Shown: positions 1 through 8,694 of the stretch, piece after piece
Layout: each line of letters opens with the position of its first letter
Position numbering within the stretch: position 1 is the first letter of the stretch
Assembly (NCBI RefSeq): GCF_003992725.1
Contig: NZ_RZNF01000003.1
Span: forward strand, 1-64,000
Reading direction: 5' to 3'
Source: Rhodomicrobium lacus
GTDB taxonomy: Bacteria > Pseudomonadota > Alphaproteobacteria > Rhizobiales > Rhodomicrobiaceae
DNA: 64,000 nucleotides
The notes under the pieces: generated by a model
Told to the model about the DNA's origin: nothing
Databases searched by the model: none
Seen by the model: only the letters and a program-made list of their open reading frames with translations
Translations under genes and position numbers: made by a program

Positions 1-8
1 GGCTGCGC

Positions 9-136
9 GCTCTCGCTCAAATGTCAAATTCAAAAGCTCCACTAGAATCATGATGTTGCTAGTGGTCTTTTCGATTCCGACATTTGCTCGCAAGCGTGCC
101 GCAAACGGATGCAAATGTCGGAATCGGATCACTAGT
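9..136. repeat. Dispersed palindromic element, copy A (full length)
   Basis: An intergenic element built from inverted units. CCACTAG at 39-45 faces CTAGTGG at 59-65, and a perfect 15-bp inverted repeat lies at 72-86 and 112-126 (arm CGATTCCGACATTTG). The right end, reading CACTAG, contains the TAG stop of the minus-strand ahcY gene, so the stem starts six bases after that stop. A clearly similar copy is at 38923-39038, and a shorter one at 43660-43703 also contains a stop codon. No U-run follows the stem, so a role as a simple terminator is uncertain. Confidence 0.75.
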
Positions 137-1532
137 ACTTGTAAAGGTCCGACTTGAACGGCCCTTCGACCGGCACGCCGATATACTCGGCCTGCTCCTT
201 CGAGAGCTGCGTCAGGTGTACGCCAAGCTTTTCGAGGTGCAGACGCGCGACCGTCTCATCGAGATGCTTCGGCAGCACATAGACCTTGTTTTCGTACTTG
301 CCCTTGCCCGAGTTCGTCCAAAGCTCGATCTGCGCCAGAACCTGGTTCGAGAACGACGCGCTCATGACGAAGCTCGGATGCCCCGTCGCGTTGCCGAGGT
401 TCACGAGACGGCCTTCGGACAAAAGTAGGATGCGGTTGCCGCCGGGGAACTCGATCAGATCGACCTGCGGCTTGACGTTGGTCCACTTGTAGTTCTTCAG
501 GCTCGCGACCTGGATTTCATTGTCGAAATGGCCAATGTTGCAGACGATGGCCATGTCCTTCATCTTGCGCATGTGCTCGATGGTGATGACGTCCTTGTTG
601 CCGGTCGCCGTCACGAAGATGTCGGCCTTGTCGGCAACCTCGTCGAGCGTCTGCACGGCAAAGCCGTCCATCGCCGCCTGAAGCGCGCAGATCGGGTCGA
701 TTTCGGTCACGACCACGCGCGCGCCAGCGCCGCGCAGCGACTGCGCCGAGCCCTTGCCGACGTCGCCATAACCCGCCACCACAGCAACCTTGCCCGCCAT
801 CATGACGTCGGTCGCGCGGCGGATACCGTCCACGAGGCTTTCGCGGCAGCCATAGCGGTTGTCGAACTTCGACTTCGTGACGCTGTCGTTCACGTTGATG
901 GCCGGGAAGGCGAGCGTGCCCTTCTTTTCCATCTGGTAGAGGCGAAGCACGCCGGTCGTCGTCTCTTCGGACACGCCCTTGATGTTGGCCTTCACCTTGG
1001 AATACCAGCCGGGGGTCTTCGCGAGGCGCTTCTTGATCGTCTTGAAGAGGCTTGCCTCTTCCTCGCTATGCGGGTTTTCGAGCACCGCCGGATTCGTCTC
1101 GGCTTCCGCGCCGAGGAGCACGATCAGCGTCGCGTCGCCGCCGTCGTCGAGGATCATGTTGGCGGTTTCGCCGTTCGGCCATTCGAGAATGCGGTCCACA
1201 TAGTCCCAATATTCATCGAGCGTCTCGCCCTTCACCGCGAAGACGGGCGTTCCGCGCGCGGCGATGGCGGCGGCGGCGTGGTCCTGCGTCGAGAAGATGT
1301 TGCACGAGGCCCAGCGGACTTCGGCGCCGAGCGCCTGAAGGCTCTCGATCAGCACGGCGGTCTGGATCGTCATGTGCAGACAGCCCGCGACGCGCGCGCC
1401 CTTCAGCGGCTGTTCCTTGCCGAACTTCTCGCGCACGGCCATCAGGCCCGGCATTTCCGTTTCGGCGATATCCAATTCCTTGCGGCCCCAGTCCGCTAGG
1501 CTTAGATCTTTGACAATGAAATCGTTCGACAC
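132..1532 (-). CDS. ahcY: Adenosylhomocysteinase (S-adenosyl-L-homocysteine hydrolase)
   Basis: Cytosolic NAD-dependent enzyme that splits S-adenosylhomocysteine into adenosine and homocysteine, which keeps the methylation cycle running. The 466-residue product has the usual length for alphaproteobacterial AhcY. The Rossmann motif GYGDVGKG lies in the middle, the sequence [13 protein letters not shown] precedes it, and the C-terminus ends in DLYKY. The ATG at 1532 gives the normal N-terminus. It is transcribed divergently from the DUF2059 gene; the shared upstream region holds a perfect inverted repeat at 1614-1635 that may be its operator. Its TAG stop lies within the end of a dispersed palindromic element. 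Identification is secure. Confidence 0.97.
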   Translation of the reverse strand: MSNDFIVKDLSLADWGRKELDIAETEMPGLMAVREKFGKEQPLKGARVAGCLHMTIQTAVLIESLQALGAEVRWASCNIFSTQDHAAAAIAARGTPVFAVKGETLDEYWDYVDRILEWPNGETANMILDDGGDATLIVLLGAEAETNPAVLENPHSEEEASLFKTIKKRLAKTPGWYSKVKANIKGVSEETTTGVLRLYQMEKKGTLAFPAINVNDSVTKSKFDNRYGCRESLVDGIRRATDVMMAGKVAVVAGYGDVGKGSAQSLRGAGARVVVTEIDPICALQAAMDGFAVQTLDEVADKADIFVTATGNKDVITIEHMRKMKDMAIVCNIGHFDNEIQVASLKNYKWTNVKPQVDLIEFPGGNRILLLSEGRLVNLGNATGHPSFVMSASFSNQVLAQIELWTNSGKGKYENKVYVLPKHLDETVARLHLEKLGVHLTQLSKEQAEYIGVPVEGPFKSDLYKY

Positions 1533-1613
1533 AGGCTTCTCCCAGGCTTGTTTGCCACAGCGGCAAGATGGTTTGAGGCAGTCGTATCCCCTGTCCTGTA
1601 GAAAAGCAATAAA

Positions 1614-1635
1614 GACATAAACATTGCTTTATGTC
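1614..1635. promoter_or_regulatory. Perfect inverted repeat, candidate operator upstream of ahcY
   Basis: GACATAAA at 1614-1621 and TTTATGTC at 1628-1635 are perfect complements around a six-base spacer. A second, wider symmetry (ATAAAG...CTTTAT) overlaps it. The site is 82 bases upstream of the ahcY start and 77 upstream of the DUF2059 gene, and is AT-rich within GC-rich DNA. ArsR-type SahR regulators are known to control S-adenosylhomocysteine recycling genes in proteobacteria. Assigning this site to such a protein is inference. Confidence 0.5.
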
Positions 1636-1711
1636 GTCCCCGCCTTCCGCAACTTGACGTTTCGACTCCGGCTTCCAGATTCCTACCAACCCCAAGCGAA
1701 GGATTTCCAAC

Positions 1712-2188
1712 ATGCCTGCCCTAGCCGCTCGCCTGCTTTTTCTGGCGGTTCTGCTCCCGTTTTCGCTTCCTGCCCTCGCGCTCGACGACACCCCGCAGAA
1801 CCGCGAGGCGCAGGCCGAACGTTATCTCGCGGCCGTGCCGCCGAAATCCCAGATCGCCGATACCGTGGCGGGCATCGCGGAGACGTTGCCCCCCGAGCAG
1901 CAGGAGCAGTTCAAGGCGCTCATGCTCAAATATTTCGACATCGACAAGGTGTCGGTGGCCATCAGGCAGGCTATGGTGAAGACGTTCACCGCCGACGAAT
2001 TGAAGGCGCTTGCCGATTTCTACGGCTCGCAGGTTGCCAAGTCCGCCGTGGGCAAGATGGACGCCTACAGGGCCGAGGTTCTGCCGGCAACGGAGCAGGA
2101 GCTTCAGGCGGCGATTGCCAAGGTCCAGGCCGAACTGCACCCGCAGGGAGCGGGCGACGCCAAACCCGCCGAAGAGCCGAAGAAATAA
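1712..2188 (+). CDS. DUF2059 domain-containing secreted protein
   Basis: A 158-residue protein with a clear Sec signal peptide (hydrophobic LLFLAVLLPFSLP, cleavage likely after ALA near residue 23). The mature part is helical and matches my recollection of the DUF2059 family, including the typical stretch in which a FTADELKALADFYGS segment follows a predicted helix. The C-terminus is a Lys/Glu/Pro tail (PAEEPKK). Family members are periplasmic and have no established function. It is divergent from ahcY and stands alone. Family call fairly sure; function unknown. Confidence 0.85.
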   Translation: MPALAARLLFLAVLLPFSLPALALDDTPQNREAQAERYLAAVPPKSQIADTVAGIAETLPPEQQEQFKALMLKYFDIDKVSVAIRQAMVKTFTADELKALADFYGSQVAKSAVGKMDAYRAEVLPATEQELQAAIAKVQAELHPQGAGDAKPAEEPKK

Positions 2189-2412
2189 CGCCGAATGCGA
2201 TTGGTGCCGCTCGAAAGCCCGCGTCTTGCGCGCTCTCGAAGCGGCTGCCCGCGCGCTCGCGCAAGGTGAGCGATCAAGGCGACGATGAAGCACGCGGTTG
2301 AGCCCGCGCCGCAATTTTCGCCACGATGCGCCCGCCTTCGCGGCGATCATGTCCAACTTCTGCCCAGGCAGACGCGTAATCCGTCGGCTGAATTTTGGTG
2401 ATGAGGATGCCC

Positions 2413-2631
2413 ATGAAACACGCCGCCGCTTTCGCGCTCGCCTGCCTGTTCGCGACGAACGCCGGGGCCGCAACCACGACCTACAAGATCAGGGACGTGT
2501 GCAGGTTCGACATGGAACAATATTGCAAGGACATCAAGGCCAAGCGTTTGCGCGACCTAAAGGCGTGTCTCGCAAAGAACGAGCGGAACCTGCTTCCGCG
2601 CTGCCAGGACCATTACAAGGAAGCGAATTAA
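2413..2631 (+). CDS. Small secreted cysteine-rich protein, GLG1-repeat-like
   Basis: A 72-residue protein. I chose the ATG at 2413 because it starts a typical signal peptide (KHAAAFALACLFATNAGA) and has AGG seven bases upstream; in-frame TTG, GTG and ATG codons lie just before it. The mature part is about 50 residues with four cysteines at 30, 38, 52 and 64 (C-x7-C-x13-C-x11-C) around KACLAKNERNLLPRC. This spacing resembles one unit of the Cys-rich repeat of the eukaryotic Golgi protein GLG1, which also occurs in short bacterial secreted proteins. Two disulfides in the periplasm are likely. Function is unknown. Confidence 0.7.
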   Translation: MKHAAAFALACLFATNAGAATTTYKIRDVCRFDMEQYCKDIKAKRLRDLKACLAKNERNLLPRCQDHYKEAN

Positions 2632-3132
2632 ATCCGTCTGCGTCAAATCGGACCCGATCCGACGGAGACTCGCTGCCATTTCTGAAACCGCATGGCGTCG
2701 TGCCGCTTCCCGCTTGCGGCGCCACGCTGGTGCGACGCTCTCCGCGCAATGCCTGGATGGTCTCGACCGGTCTGGCGGGGACGTCGCTGGCGTTTCGAGC
2801 GAAGCCAACCGGACGCCTGAATAAGCGAAGCCGGAACCTGCGCCCCGACGCGGGGCTTCACGCTGCCATCTGGGGCTTCCCCCTTCCAATCTTTACAAAA
2901 AATCCGCGACATGTTGGCGCGCACCCTGCCCGCTTCGCGAGAGAATTTCGCGCTTTGCGTGTTTGGAGCGCAATTTTTTGGCGTCTTGGGAGATCCATGC
3001 GCACTTTGTTCAAACCTGCTCTCTTTGAAAAATGAGCTTCTCTTTTTAGTCGTTCTAAACTTTGACCTCGCTCAACGCACACCCCTGCGCAATGGCGCGA
3101 AATGGGCTGCCTTTCAAAAAGGGAGTGGGCTC
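2632..3132. other. Non-coding stretch between the Cys-rich gene and cytochrome c peroxidase
   Basis: About 500 bases with no convincing gene. It begins with a degenerate palindrome (2641-2664). The last 150 bases before the peroxidase gene are T-rich and probably carry its promoter. The peroxidase reading frame is open back to 2911, but that part looks non-coding: low-complexity, no signal peptide, no ribosome binding site. Confidence 0.5.
2641..2664. repeat. Degenerate copy of a 24-bp palindrome
   Basis: CGTCAAATCG at 2641-2650 faces CGATCCGACG at 2655-2664 with two mismatches and a four-base spacer. The same arm sequence in perfect form occurs at 14264-14287, upstream of the xre-hyf-tusA operon. 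It is either a small dispersed repeat or a regulator site shared by both places. Confidence 0.5.
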
Positions 3133-4164
3133 ATGAACAGAATTTTCTCCGTGGCATTGGGACTTGGTCTCATGCTGCCCGCGGTGGCGTTGGCAGACGA
3201 TTTGCGCGCCGATGCAAATGCCGTCTTCAAACCGATTCCGTCGATCGTTCCGGCGGTGAAGGATAATGCCGTCACGCGCGACAAGGTCGAACTCGGCAAG
3301 ATGCTGTTCTTCGATCCGCGTCTTTCCCGCAGTCAGATCATCAGCTGCAACAGTTGCCACAATCTCGGCACCGGCGGCGTCGATGCGGGGCCCACGTCCA
3401 TCGGTCACGGCTGGCAAAAAGGGCCGCGCCGCGCGCCCACCGTGTTGAACGCGGTGTTCAATGTCGCCCAATTCTGGGATGGCCGCGCCGAAGACCTCAA
3501 TGCTCAGGCGAAGGGCCCGGTGCAGGCGAGCGTCGAGATGAACAACACGCCCGCCAATGTCGTCGCGACGCTGTCCGCGATGCCGGGTTATGTGGATGCG
3601 TTCAAGAAGGCGTTTCCCGGAGAGAAGGCACCGGTCACCTTCGATAATTTCGCAAAGGCCGTGGAGGCATTTGAAGCCACGCTCATCACGCCTGCCGCGC
3701 GCTTCGACCAGTTCCTCGAAGGAAATGAAACGGCCATCGACGAAACCGAGAAAAAGGGCCTTCGCCTGTTCCTCAACAAGGGGTGCGCGGCCTGTCACAA
3801 CGGCATCAATGTCGGCGGTAACGGCTACTATCCGTTCGGCGTGATCCAGAAGCCCGGCGCGGACATCCTGCCGGTCGGCGACAAGGGCCGCTTCGCTGTC
3901 AGCAAGACCGCCTCGGACGAATATGTTTTCCGTGCGGCTCCGCTGCGTAACGTCGCCCTGCGTGCGCCCTATTTCCACAGCGGGCAGGTGTGGTCGCTTG
4001 AGCAGGCCGTTGCCGTCATGGGCGACGCGCAACTCGGCGAAAAGCTGACCGACGAGGAAACGAAGCTGATTGTCGCCTTCCTCAAGACATTGACCGGCGA
4101 GCAGCCGCGCGTCGAACTGCCGATCCTGCCGGTCCGCACGAACGACACGCCGAAGCCCGAATAG
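3133..4164 (+). CDS. Di-heme cytochrome c peroxidase (CcpA/MauG family)
   Basis: Periplasmic enzyme that reduces hydrogen peroxide with electrons from small c-type cytochromes. The 343-residue product starts at the ATG at 3133, which has GGGAG eight bases upstream and opens a signal peptide (MNRIFSVALGLGLMLPAVALA). Two haem c attachment motifs are present: CNSCH at residues 72-76 and CAACH at 218-222. Conserved family segments include FFDPRLSRS before haem 1, FWDGRAEDL between them, and LRNVALRAPYFHSG near the C-terminus. Length fits the family. It stands alone and faces dgt. With katA it forms part of the peroxide defence in this window. Confidence 0.93.
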   Translation: MNRIFSVALGLGLMLPAVALADDLRADANAVFKPIPSIVPAVKDNAVTRDKVELGKMLFFDPRLSRSQIISCNSCHNLGTGGVDAGPTSIGHGWQKGPRRAPTVLNAVFNVAQFWDGRAEDLNAQAKGPVQASVEMNNTPANVVATLSAMPGYVDAFKKAFPGEKAPVTFDNFAKAVEAFEATLITPAARFDQFLEGNETAIDETEKKGLRLFLNKGCAACHNGINVGGNGYYPFGVIQKPGADILPVGDKGRFAVSKTASDEYVFRAAPLRNVALRAPYFHSGQVWSLEQAVAVMGDAQLGEKLTDEETKLIVAFLKTLTGEQPRVELPILPVRTNDTPKPE

Positions 4165-4171
4165 AACAGAG

Positions 4172-4203
4172 ACGCCCGAAGCGGACGGAACCGTTTCGGG
4201 CGT
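4172..4203. terminator. Terminator-like hairpin between convergent genes
   Basis: Arms at 4172-4184 and 4191-4203 (ACGCCCGAAGCGG / CCGTTTCGGGCGT) pair over 13 positions with one G-U pair and a six-base loop. It starts eight bases after the peroxidase stop and lies between it and the convergent dgt gene. There is no long U-tract, so Rho-independent strength is uncertain. Confidence 0.5.
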
Positions 4204-4263
4204 TCCCGTCGGGCGCGGCTTCCACGGACTCGCGCCTGACGACCGCATCGAAGCGCATCCCGA

Positions 4264-5463
4264 TTAAAGCGGCGGCGCCCCGTTCGCGAGGCCGCTCCTG
4301 ATCGCCGCATAAGCCTTTATTGCGAACATGTCCGTCATGCCCGCCACGAAGTCGCCGGCTGCGCGAAGCCGCGCCGTATCGTCGGACAGCGACGCGGCCC
4401 GTGCTTCGAGACGCATTTCGGCGGGATTGGCGGCAAAATGATCGTAAAGCTCGCGCAGAATCGCCTGCGCATCCGTCATCTTCTTCACAATGTCGCGGTG
4501 CTTGTAGACCCGCGCGAACAGAAAGCGCCGCAGTTCGCCGATGCCTGCGGCCATGCCGTCCGAAAATTGGGCGAGGGGCGCGGGGGCGGCGCGGACGTCC
4601 TCGATGGATGACGGCGTGGCCGCGGCGATCCGCGCGCGCGTCTCGGCAAGCACATCCTGCACCATAGCCGCGACCATGCGCCGGTTCATTTCATAGACGA
4701 GCGGCGCGTCGGCGAGATCACCATAACGCCCGCGCACCTCCGCCAGCATCCGCGCGACGAGCGGCACGTCTTCCATTTCGCGAACGGTGATGTAGCCGGC
4801 GCGGAAGCCGTCATCGATGTCGTGATTGTTGTAGGCGATATCGTCGGCGAGCGCCGCGACCTGACCTTCGAGCGGCGCCTGGGTATCGAGACGCAGATCC
4901 TGTTCGCTGGCGTAGGCCCGGATTGCGAGCGGCAGACCGCTTGCAGCGTAGCGCGCGAGTGGACGGCCATCGGCGGCGACGAGCGGGCCATTATGCTTGA
5001 CGATGCCTTCCAGCGTCTCGAACGTCAGGTTCATGCCTCTAAACGCCGCGTAGCGATGTTCGAGCAGCGTGACGATGCGCAGGCTTTGCGCGTTATGGTC
5101 GAAGCCGCCGATGGAAGCCATCGCCTCATTCAGCGCGTCCTCGCCCGCATGGCCGAACGGCGGGTGGCCAAGGTCGTGGGCGAGCGCGATGGCTTCGGTC
5201 AAATCTTCGTTAAGGCCGAGCGCACGCGCCAGCGTCCGCGCAATCTGGGCAACTTCGAGCGTATGGGTGAGCCGCGTGCGGTAATGGTCGCCCTCGTGAT
5301 AGATGAACACCTGCGTCTTGTGGATCAGTCTGCGGAAGGCGGTGGAGTGAATGATGCGGTCCCGGTCGCGCTGATAGACGTCGCGGGTCGGGCAAGGCGC
5401 CTCCGGATGAAGCCTCCCGAGGCTCGCTTCGGCATGGGCCGCGTAGGGTGCAAGCTCCGTCAT
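4264..5463 (-). CDS. dgt: Deoxyguanosinetriphosphate triphosphohydrolase-like protein (HD domain)
   Basis: Cytosolic HD-domain phosphohydrolase that removes triphosphate from dNTPs. The 399-residue product carries the metal site: H in RTRLTHTLEVAQ, the HD pair in ALAHDLGHPPFGH, and a later D in LADDIAYNNHDIDDG. Length matches the short alphaproteobacterial Dgt group. It is divergent from erpA, the usual arrangement in this clade. In many relatives argS and a SPOR-domain gene follow dgt directly; here they lie about 40 kb away (43.7-47.4 kb), so the cluster has been split. Confidence 0.92.
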   Translation of the reverse strand: MTELAPYAAHAEASLGRLHPEAPCPTRDVYQRDRDRIIHSTAFRRLIHKTQVFIYHEGDHYRTRLTHTLEVAQIARTLARALGLNEDLTEAIALAHDLGHPPFGHAGEDALNEAMASIGGFDHNAQSLRIVTLLEHRYAAFRGMNLTFETLEGIVKHNGPLVAADGRPLARYAASGLPLAIRAYASEQDLRLDTQAPLEGQVAALADDIAYNNHDIDDGFRAGYITVREMEDVPLVARMLAEVRGRYGDLADAPLVYEMNRRMVAAMVQDVLAETRARIAAATPSSIEDVRAAPAPLAQFSDGMAAGIGELRRFLFARVYKHRDIVKKMTDAQAILRELYDHFAANPAEMRLEARAASLSDDTARLRAAGDFVAGMTDMFAIKAYAAIRSGLANGAPPL

Positions 5464-5573
5464 GATCCCGTCTCCGATGTCTCCTCCGGGAAAGTTCCCG
5501 GCCCCCGCGCGGTTGACATTGACGCGCGAACATCCAAACTGAGGTCAAGGTTCAGGAGAGGCGAACAATCGTC

Positions 5574-5909
5574 ATGACCACGGATGCCAACATAAGCGTG
5601 AGCGAGCGGGCCGCCAACCGTATTCGGGAGATCGTAGGGCCTTCACAAGGCGAGAATGCGTTGCGCATCAGCGTGCAAGGCGGCGGCTGCTCGGGGTTCA
5701 GCTACAATTTCGAGATCGTTCCCGCACCGGCAGAGGACGATATCGTGATCGAGAAATCCGGCGCGCGCGTGGTCATCGATCCCGTGTCCGTGCCGTTCAT
5801 GACAGGTTCCGAGATCGATTTCATCGACGACCTGATGGGCTCTTCCTTCAAGATCACCAACCCGAACGCAACCGCCTCCTGCGGATGCGGCACGTCTTTC
5901 TCGATCTGA
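5574..5909 (+). CDS. erpA: A-type iron-sulfur cluster carrier (ErpA/HesB family)
   Basis: Carrier that passes Fe-S clusters to apo-proteins. The 111-residue product has the three conserved cysteines: C39 in GGGCSGF and C103/C105 in CGCG near the C-terminus. A TTGACA hexamer at 5513-5518 lies upstream, but the matching -10 is weak. An AGGAG lies about 15 bases before the ATG, farther than ideal. It is divergent from dgt and seven bases ahead of xthA, so probably co-transcribed with it. ErpA versus IscA cannot be separated by eye. Confidence 0.9.
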   Translation: MTTDANISVSERAANRIREIVGPSQGENALRISVQGGGCSGFSYNFEIVPAPAEDDIVIEKSGARVVIDPVSVPFMTGSEIDFIDDLMGSSFKITNPNATASCGCGTSFSI

Positions 5910-5915
5910 CACGCC

Positions 5916-6704
5916 GTGCTCACCGTCGCCACGTGGAATGTAAACTCCATCAAGCAACGCGAAACCGCAGCGGTGCAGTGGCTGAAGCGCGCGCGCCCTG
6001 ACGTGCTGTGCCTTCAGGAAATCAAATGCCAGACCGAGGCTTTCCCGCGGAGCGTGTTCGAGGATCTCGGATATAATTGCGCCGTCATCGGGCAGAAGTC
6101 GTTCAATGGCATCGCCATCCTGTCGAGATTTCCGATCGACGAAACCGTCGTCGGCCTGCCCGGCGACGACACGGACGAGCAATCGCGCTACATCGAGGCG
6201 GTGCTGTCGCTTCCCGGCGGCGGTGCATTTCGCGTGGCGTCTGTCTACGCGCCGAACGGCAACCCCGTGGCTTCGCCGAAGCTCGATTACAAGCTCGCAT
6301 GGCTCGCCCGTTTCAAGGACCACGCCGAAACGCTTCTCGCCTATGAAGAGCCTTTCGCGCTCGCGGGAGACTACAACATCATTCCGCGCGGCATCGACGT
6401 CTATAATCCGGCCGCCTGGTCGGAAGACGCGCTGTTCCGCCTCGAATCGCGGCAGGCGTTCCGCCGCATTCTCAACCTCGGCCTCGCGGACGCGGTCGAG
6501 ACCTGCAATTCCGGCGGAGGCCAATTCACCTTCTGGGACTATCAGGCGGGCGCCTGGCAGAAAAATCTCGGCCTGCGCATCGATCACATCCTGCTGTCGC
6601 CGCAGGCCCTCTCAAGGCTTCGCTCCGCAACTATCGACCGCACGCCGAGAAGCTGGGACAAGCCCTCGGATCACACGCCCGTTCAGGTCACCCTCGGTAT
6701 GTGA
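5916..6704 (+). CDS. xthA: Exodeoxyribonuclease III
   Basis: Mg-dependent DNA repair enzyme acting as AP endonuclease and 3'-5' exonuclease. The 262-residue protein starts with GTG at 5916 (LTVATWNVNSIKQR), six bases after erpA. Family motifs are visible in order: WNVNS, LQEIKCQ (metal-binding E), the loop with SVYAPNG, the catalytic GDYNIIP, LRIDHIL, and the final SDHTPV containing the catalytic D and H. Length is normal. The dgt/erpA/xthA neighbourhood is common in this order. Confidence 0.95.
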   Translation: MLTVATWNVNSIKQRETAAVQWLKRARPDVLCLQEIKCQTEAFPRSVFEDLGYNCAVIGQKSFNGIAILSRFPIDETVVGLPGDDTDEQSRYIEAVLSLPGGGAFRVASVYAPNGNPVASPKLDYKLAWLARFKDHAETLLAYEEPFALAGDYNIIPRGIDVYNPAAWSEDALFRLESRQAFRRILNLGLADAVETCNSGGGQFTFWDYQAGAWQKNLGLRIDHILLSPQALSRLRSATIDRTPRSWDKPSDHTPVQVTLGM

Positions 6705-6910
6705 CGCAATGCCCCGATGGAGGGGGCTCGGCCGTCATCGATGCGCAGCGCTTGCCGCTCCTTGACCGCTCGCAACTCCCGTAGGTGAAGCCAAACCATC
6801 CTCGCGAAGACGAAATTTCCGCGAAACTTCAAGCTGCGGCGATTCAAAAACCTGACATTAATCCTCGCACGTGCTAATCCGCAGCTAAGTCAATTCCACA
6901 CCCCCCGCTC

Positions 6911-8461
6911 ATGTTCAAAGCCATCAGGAATACATACCGACTGACGAAGGCCGGCGCGACGCTCGCATGGTACGGCGTGGGATTCGTCCCCGACTACGTG
7001 ACGCTTCCCGCGCCGCTCCGCATCCTGCGCGCAGACGAGCGTGAATCGGGCGCGAAACGCCAGGCCAGAGGCGAACGGCTGGCGAAGGCGATCCGCGCGC
7101 TCGGGCCGACCTATATCAAGCTCGGGCAGTTTCTCGCGACAAGGCCCGATGTGGTGGGGCCTCATCTCGCCACGGCGCTCGGCTCGCTTCGCGATCGCTT
7201 GCCGCCGTTCTCGGTCGACAAGGCTCATCATGAGATCGAAGCCTCCTTCGGCAAGCGCTGGCAGGACGTGTTCGTGGAGTTCGGACCGCCTCTCGCAGCG
7301 GCTTCCATCGCGCAGGTCCACAAGGCGGCCGTGCGCACGCCGGGAGGCAATACCCGCGCCGTTGCGGTCAAGATCCTAAGGCCCGACGTCGAGAGGCGCT
7401 TCGAACGCGACCTCGAAAGTTTCTATTTTGCGGCGCATACGGCGGAGAGGTTTTCGCCGCAAATGAGGCGCCTGCGGCCGGTTGCTGCCGTCGACACACT
7501 GGCGCAGTCGGTCGTGCTGGAGATGGATCTGCGCCTCGAAGCCGCCGCGATTTCGGAGATGGCCGATAATATCGCCAAAGGAGGCGATGTCGGCTTTCGC
7601 GTGCCGCGTGTCGACTGGGAACGCACGTCGAAGCGCGTGCTGACGCTCGACTGGATCGACGGCATCCCGCTCACGAATATCGAGGCCATTCGCGCGGCCG
7701 GCGTCGACATGGAAGCGCTCGGGCTGACCGTCATCCAGTCGTTCCTCAAGCATGCCATTCGCGACGGCTTCTTCCACGCAGACATGCATCAGGGCAATCT
7801 GTTCGTCGATCCGCGCGACGGCGCGTTAATCGCGGTGGATTTCGGGATCATGGGGCGGCTCGGTCCCAAGGAACAGCGCTTTCTCGCGGAAATCCTCTAC
7901 GGCTTCATCACCCGCAACTACTACCGCGCGTCGGAGATTCACTTCGAGGCCGGTTACGTACCCGCGAACCAGAGCGTTGCCGCTTTCGGTCAGGCGCTTC
8001 GCGCCATCGGCGAGCCGATCATGGGGCGTCCCGCAGAGGAGATTTCGATGGCGCGTCTTCTGACGCAACTCTTCGACAATACCGAAGTGTTCCAGATGAA
8101 GATGCGGCCGGAGCTTCTGCTTCTTCAGAAGACCATGGTGGTCGTGGAAGGCGTCGCCCGCTCGCTCGATCCGAAGCTCAATATCTGGGTCGCGGCGGAG
8201 CCGGTGGTTCGCGAATGGCTGACGAGCCAGCTCGGGCCGCGCGCGCAGATCCGCGATGCCGTGTCGAACGTCAACGCCCTGGCGAGCGCGCTCAGGCAGG
8301 CGCCTGACCTTATCGAGCGCGGCGCGAAGATCGTCGATGCCCTCGATCCAGACAAGCCGCGAGAAACATCGCCAAGGCCCAGCCGGTGGCCTATCGCGGT
8401 GCCGCTGTGGCTTGCGACGGGTGCGCTTGTCACCATCGCCGCGAAGCTTCTTTTCCCGTGA
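6911..8461 (+). CDS. ubiB: UbiB/ABC1-type atypical kinase for ubiquinone biosynthesis
   Basis: Membrane-associated ATPase/kinase-like protein that supports ubiquinone biosynthesis. The 516-residue product shows the family signature KLGQ (in GPTYIKLGQFL), an Ala-rich nucleotide loop AAASIAQVH, the VAVKIL lysine, the HADMHQGN catalytic loop and the metal-binding DFG (VDFGIMG). The C-terminus ends in a hydrophobic segment (WPIAVPLWLATGALVTIAA), expected for the membrane anchor. It stands alone between xthA and the DUF2130 gene; no ubiE or other ubi gene is adjacent. Confident family call. Confidence 0.93.
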   Translation: MFKAIRNTYRLTKAGATLAWYGVGFVPDYVTLPAPLRILRADERESGAKRQARGERLAKAIRALGPTYIKLGQFLATRPDVVGPHLATALGSLRDRLPPFSVDKAHHEIEASFGKRWQDVFVEFGPPLAAASIAQVHKAAVRTPGGNTRAVAVKILRPDVERRFERDLESFYFAAHTAERFSPQMRRLRPVAAVDTLAQSVVLEMDLRLEAAAISEMADNIAKGGDVGFRVPRVDWERTSKRVLTLDWIDGIPLTNIEAIRAAGVDMEALGLTVIQSFLKHAIRDGFFHADMHQGNLFVDPRDGALIAVDFGIMGRLGPKEQRFLAEILYGFITRNYYRASEIHFEAGYVPANQSVAAFGQALRAIGEPIMGRPAEEISMARLLTQLFDNTEVFQMKMRPELLLLQKTMVVVEGVARSLDPKLNIWVAAEPVVREWLTSQLGPRAQIRDAVSNVNALASALRQAPDLIERGAKIVDALDPDKPRETSPRPSRWPIAVPLWLATGALVTIAAKLLFP

Positions 8462-8694
8462 CCCGCTGTTCCGTGACCCGTCTTGCATCGTGAGATGGCT
8501 GGGGAGCTTCTGCTTCTCCGCATCGCAAGACGCGCCAACGGCCTGTATTCGAATACTTCCAGCGCAACCCGCGGCGCTTGACTGGCTGTCCAAGCTTTTC
8601 CACAAACAAATGCCGAGATCGACGCTCGCCTGTTCCCCTTCGATCCTTTTTAGTTTATGGTTTGTTCCATCAATTCTCTAAGGGGAGGCGTCGC

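Noticed and set aside
2911-3132. N-terminal extension of the cytochrome c peroxidase frame
   Set aside because: A good ribosome binding site and a signal peptide place the start at 3133; the upstream part would put a signal peptide in the middle of the protein.
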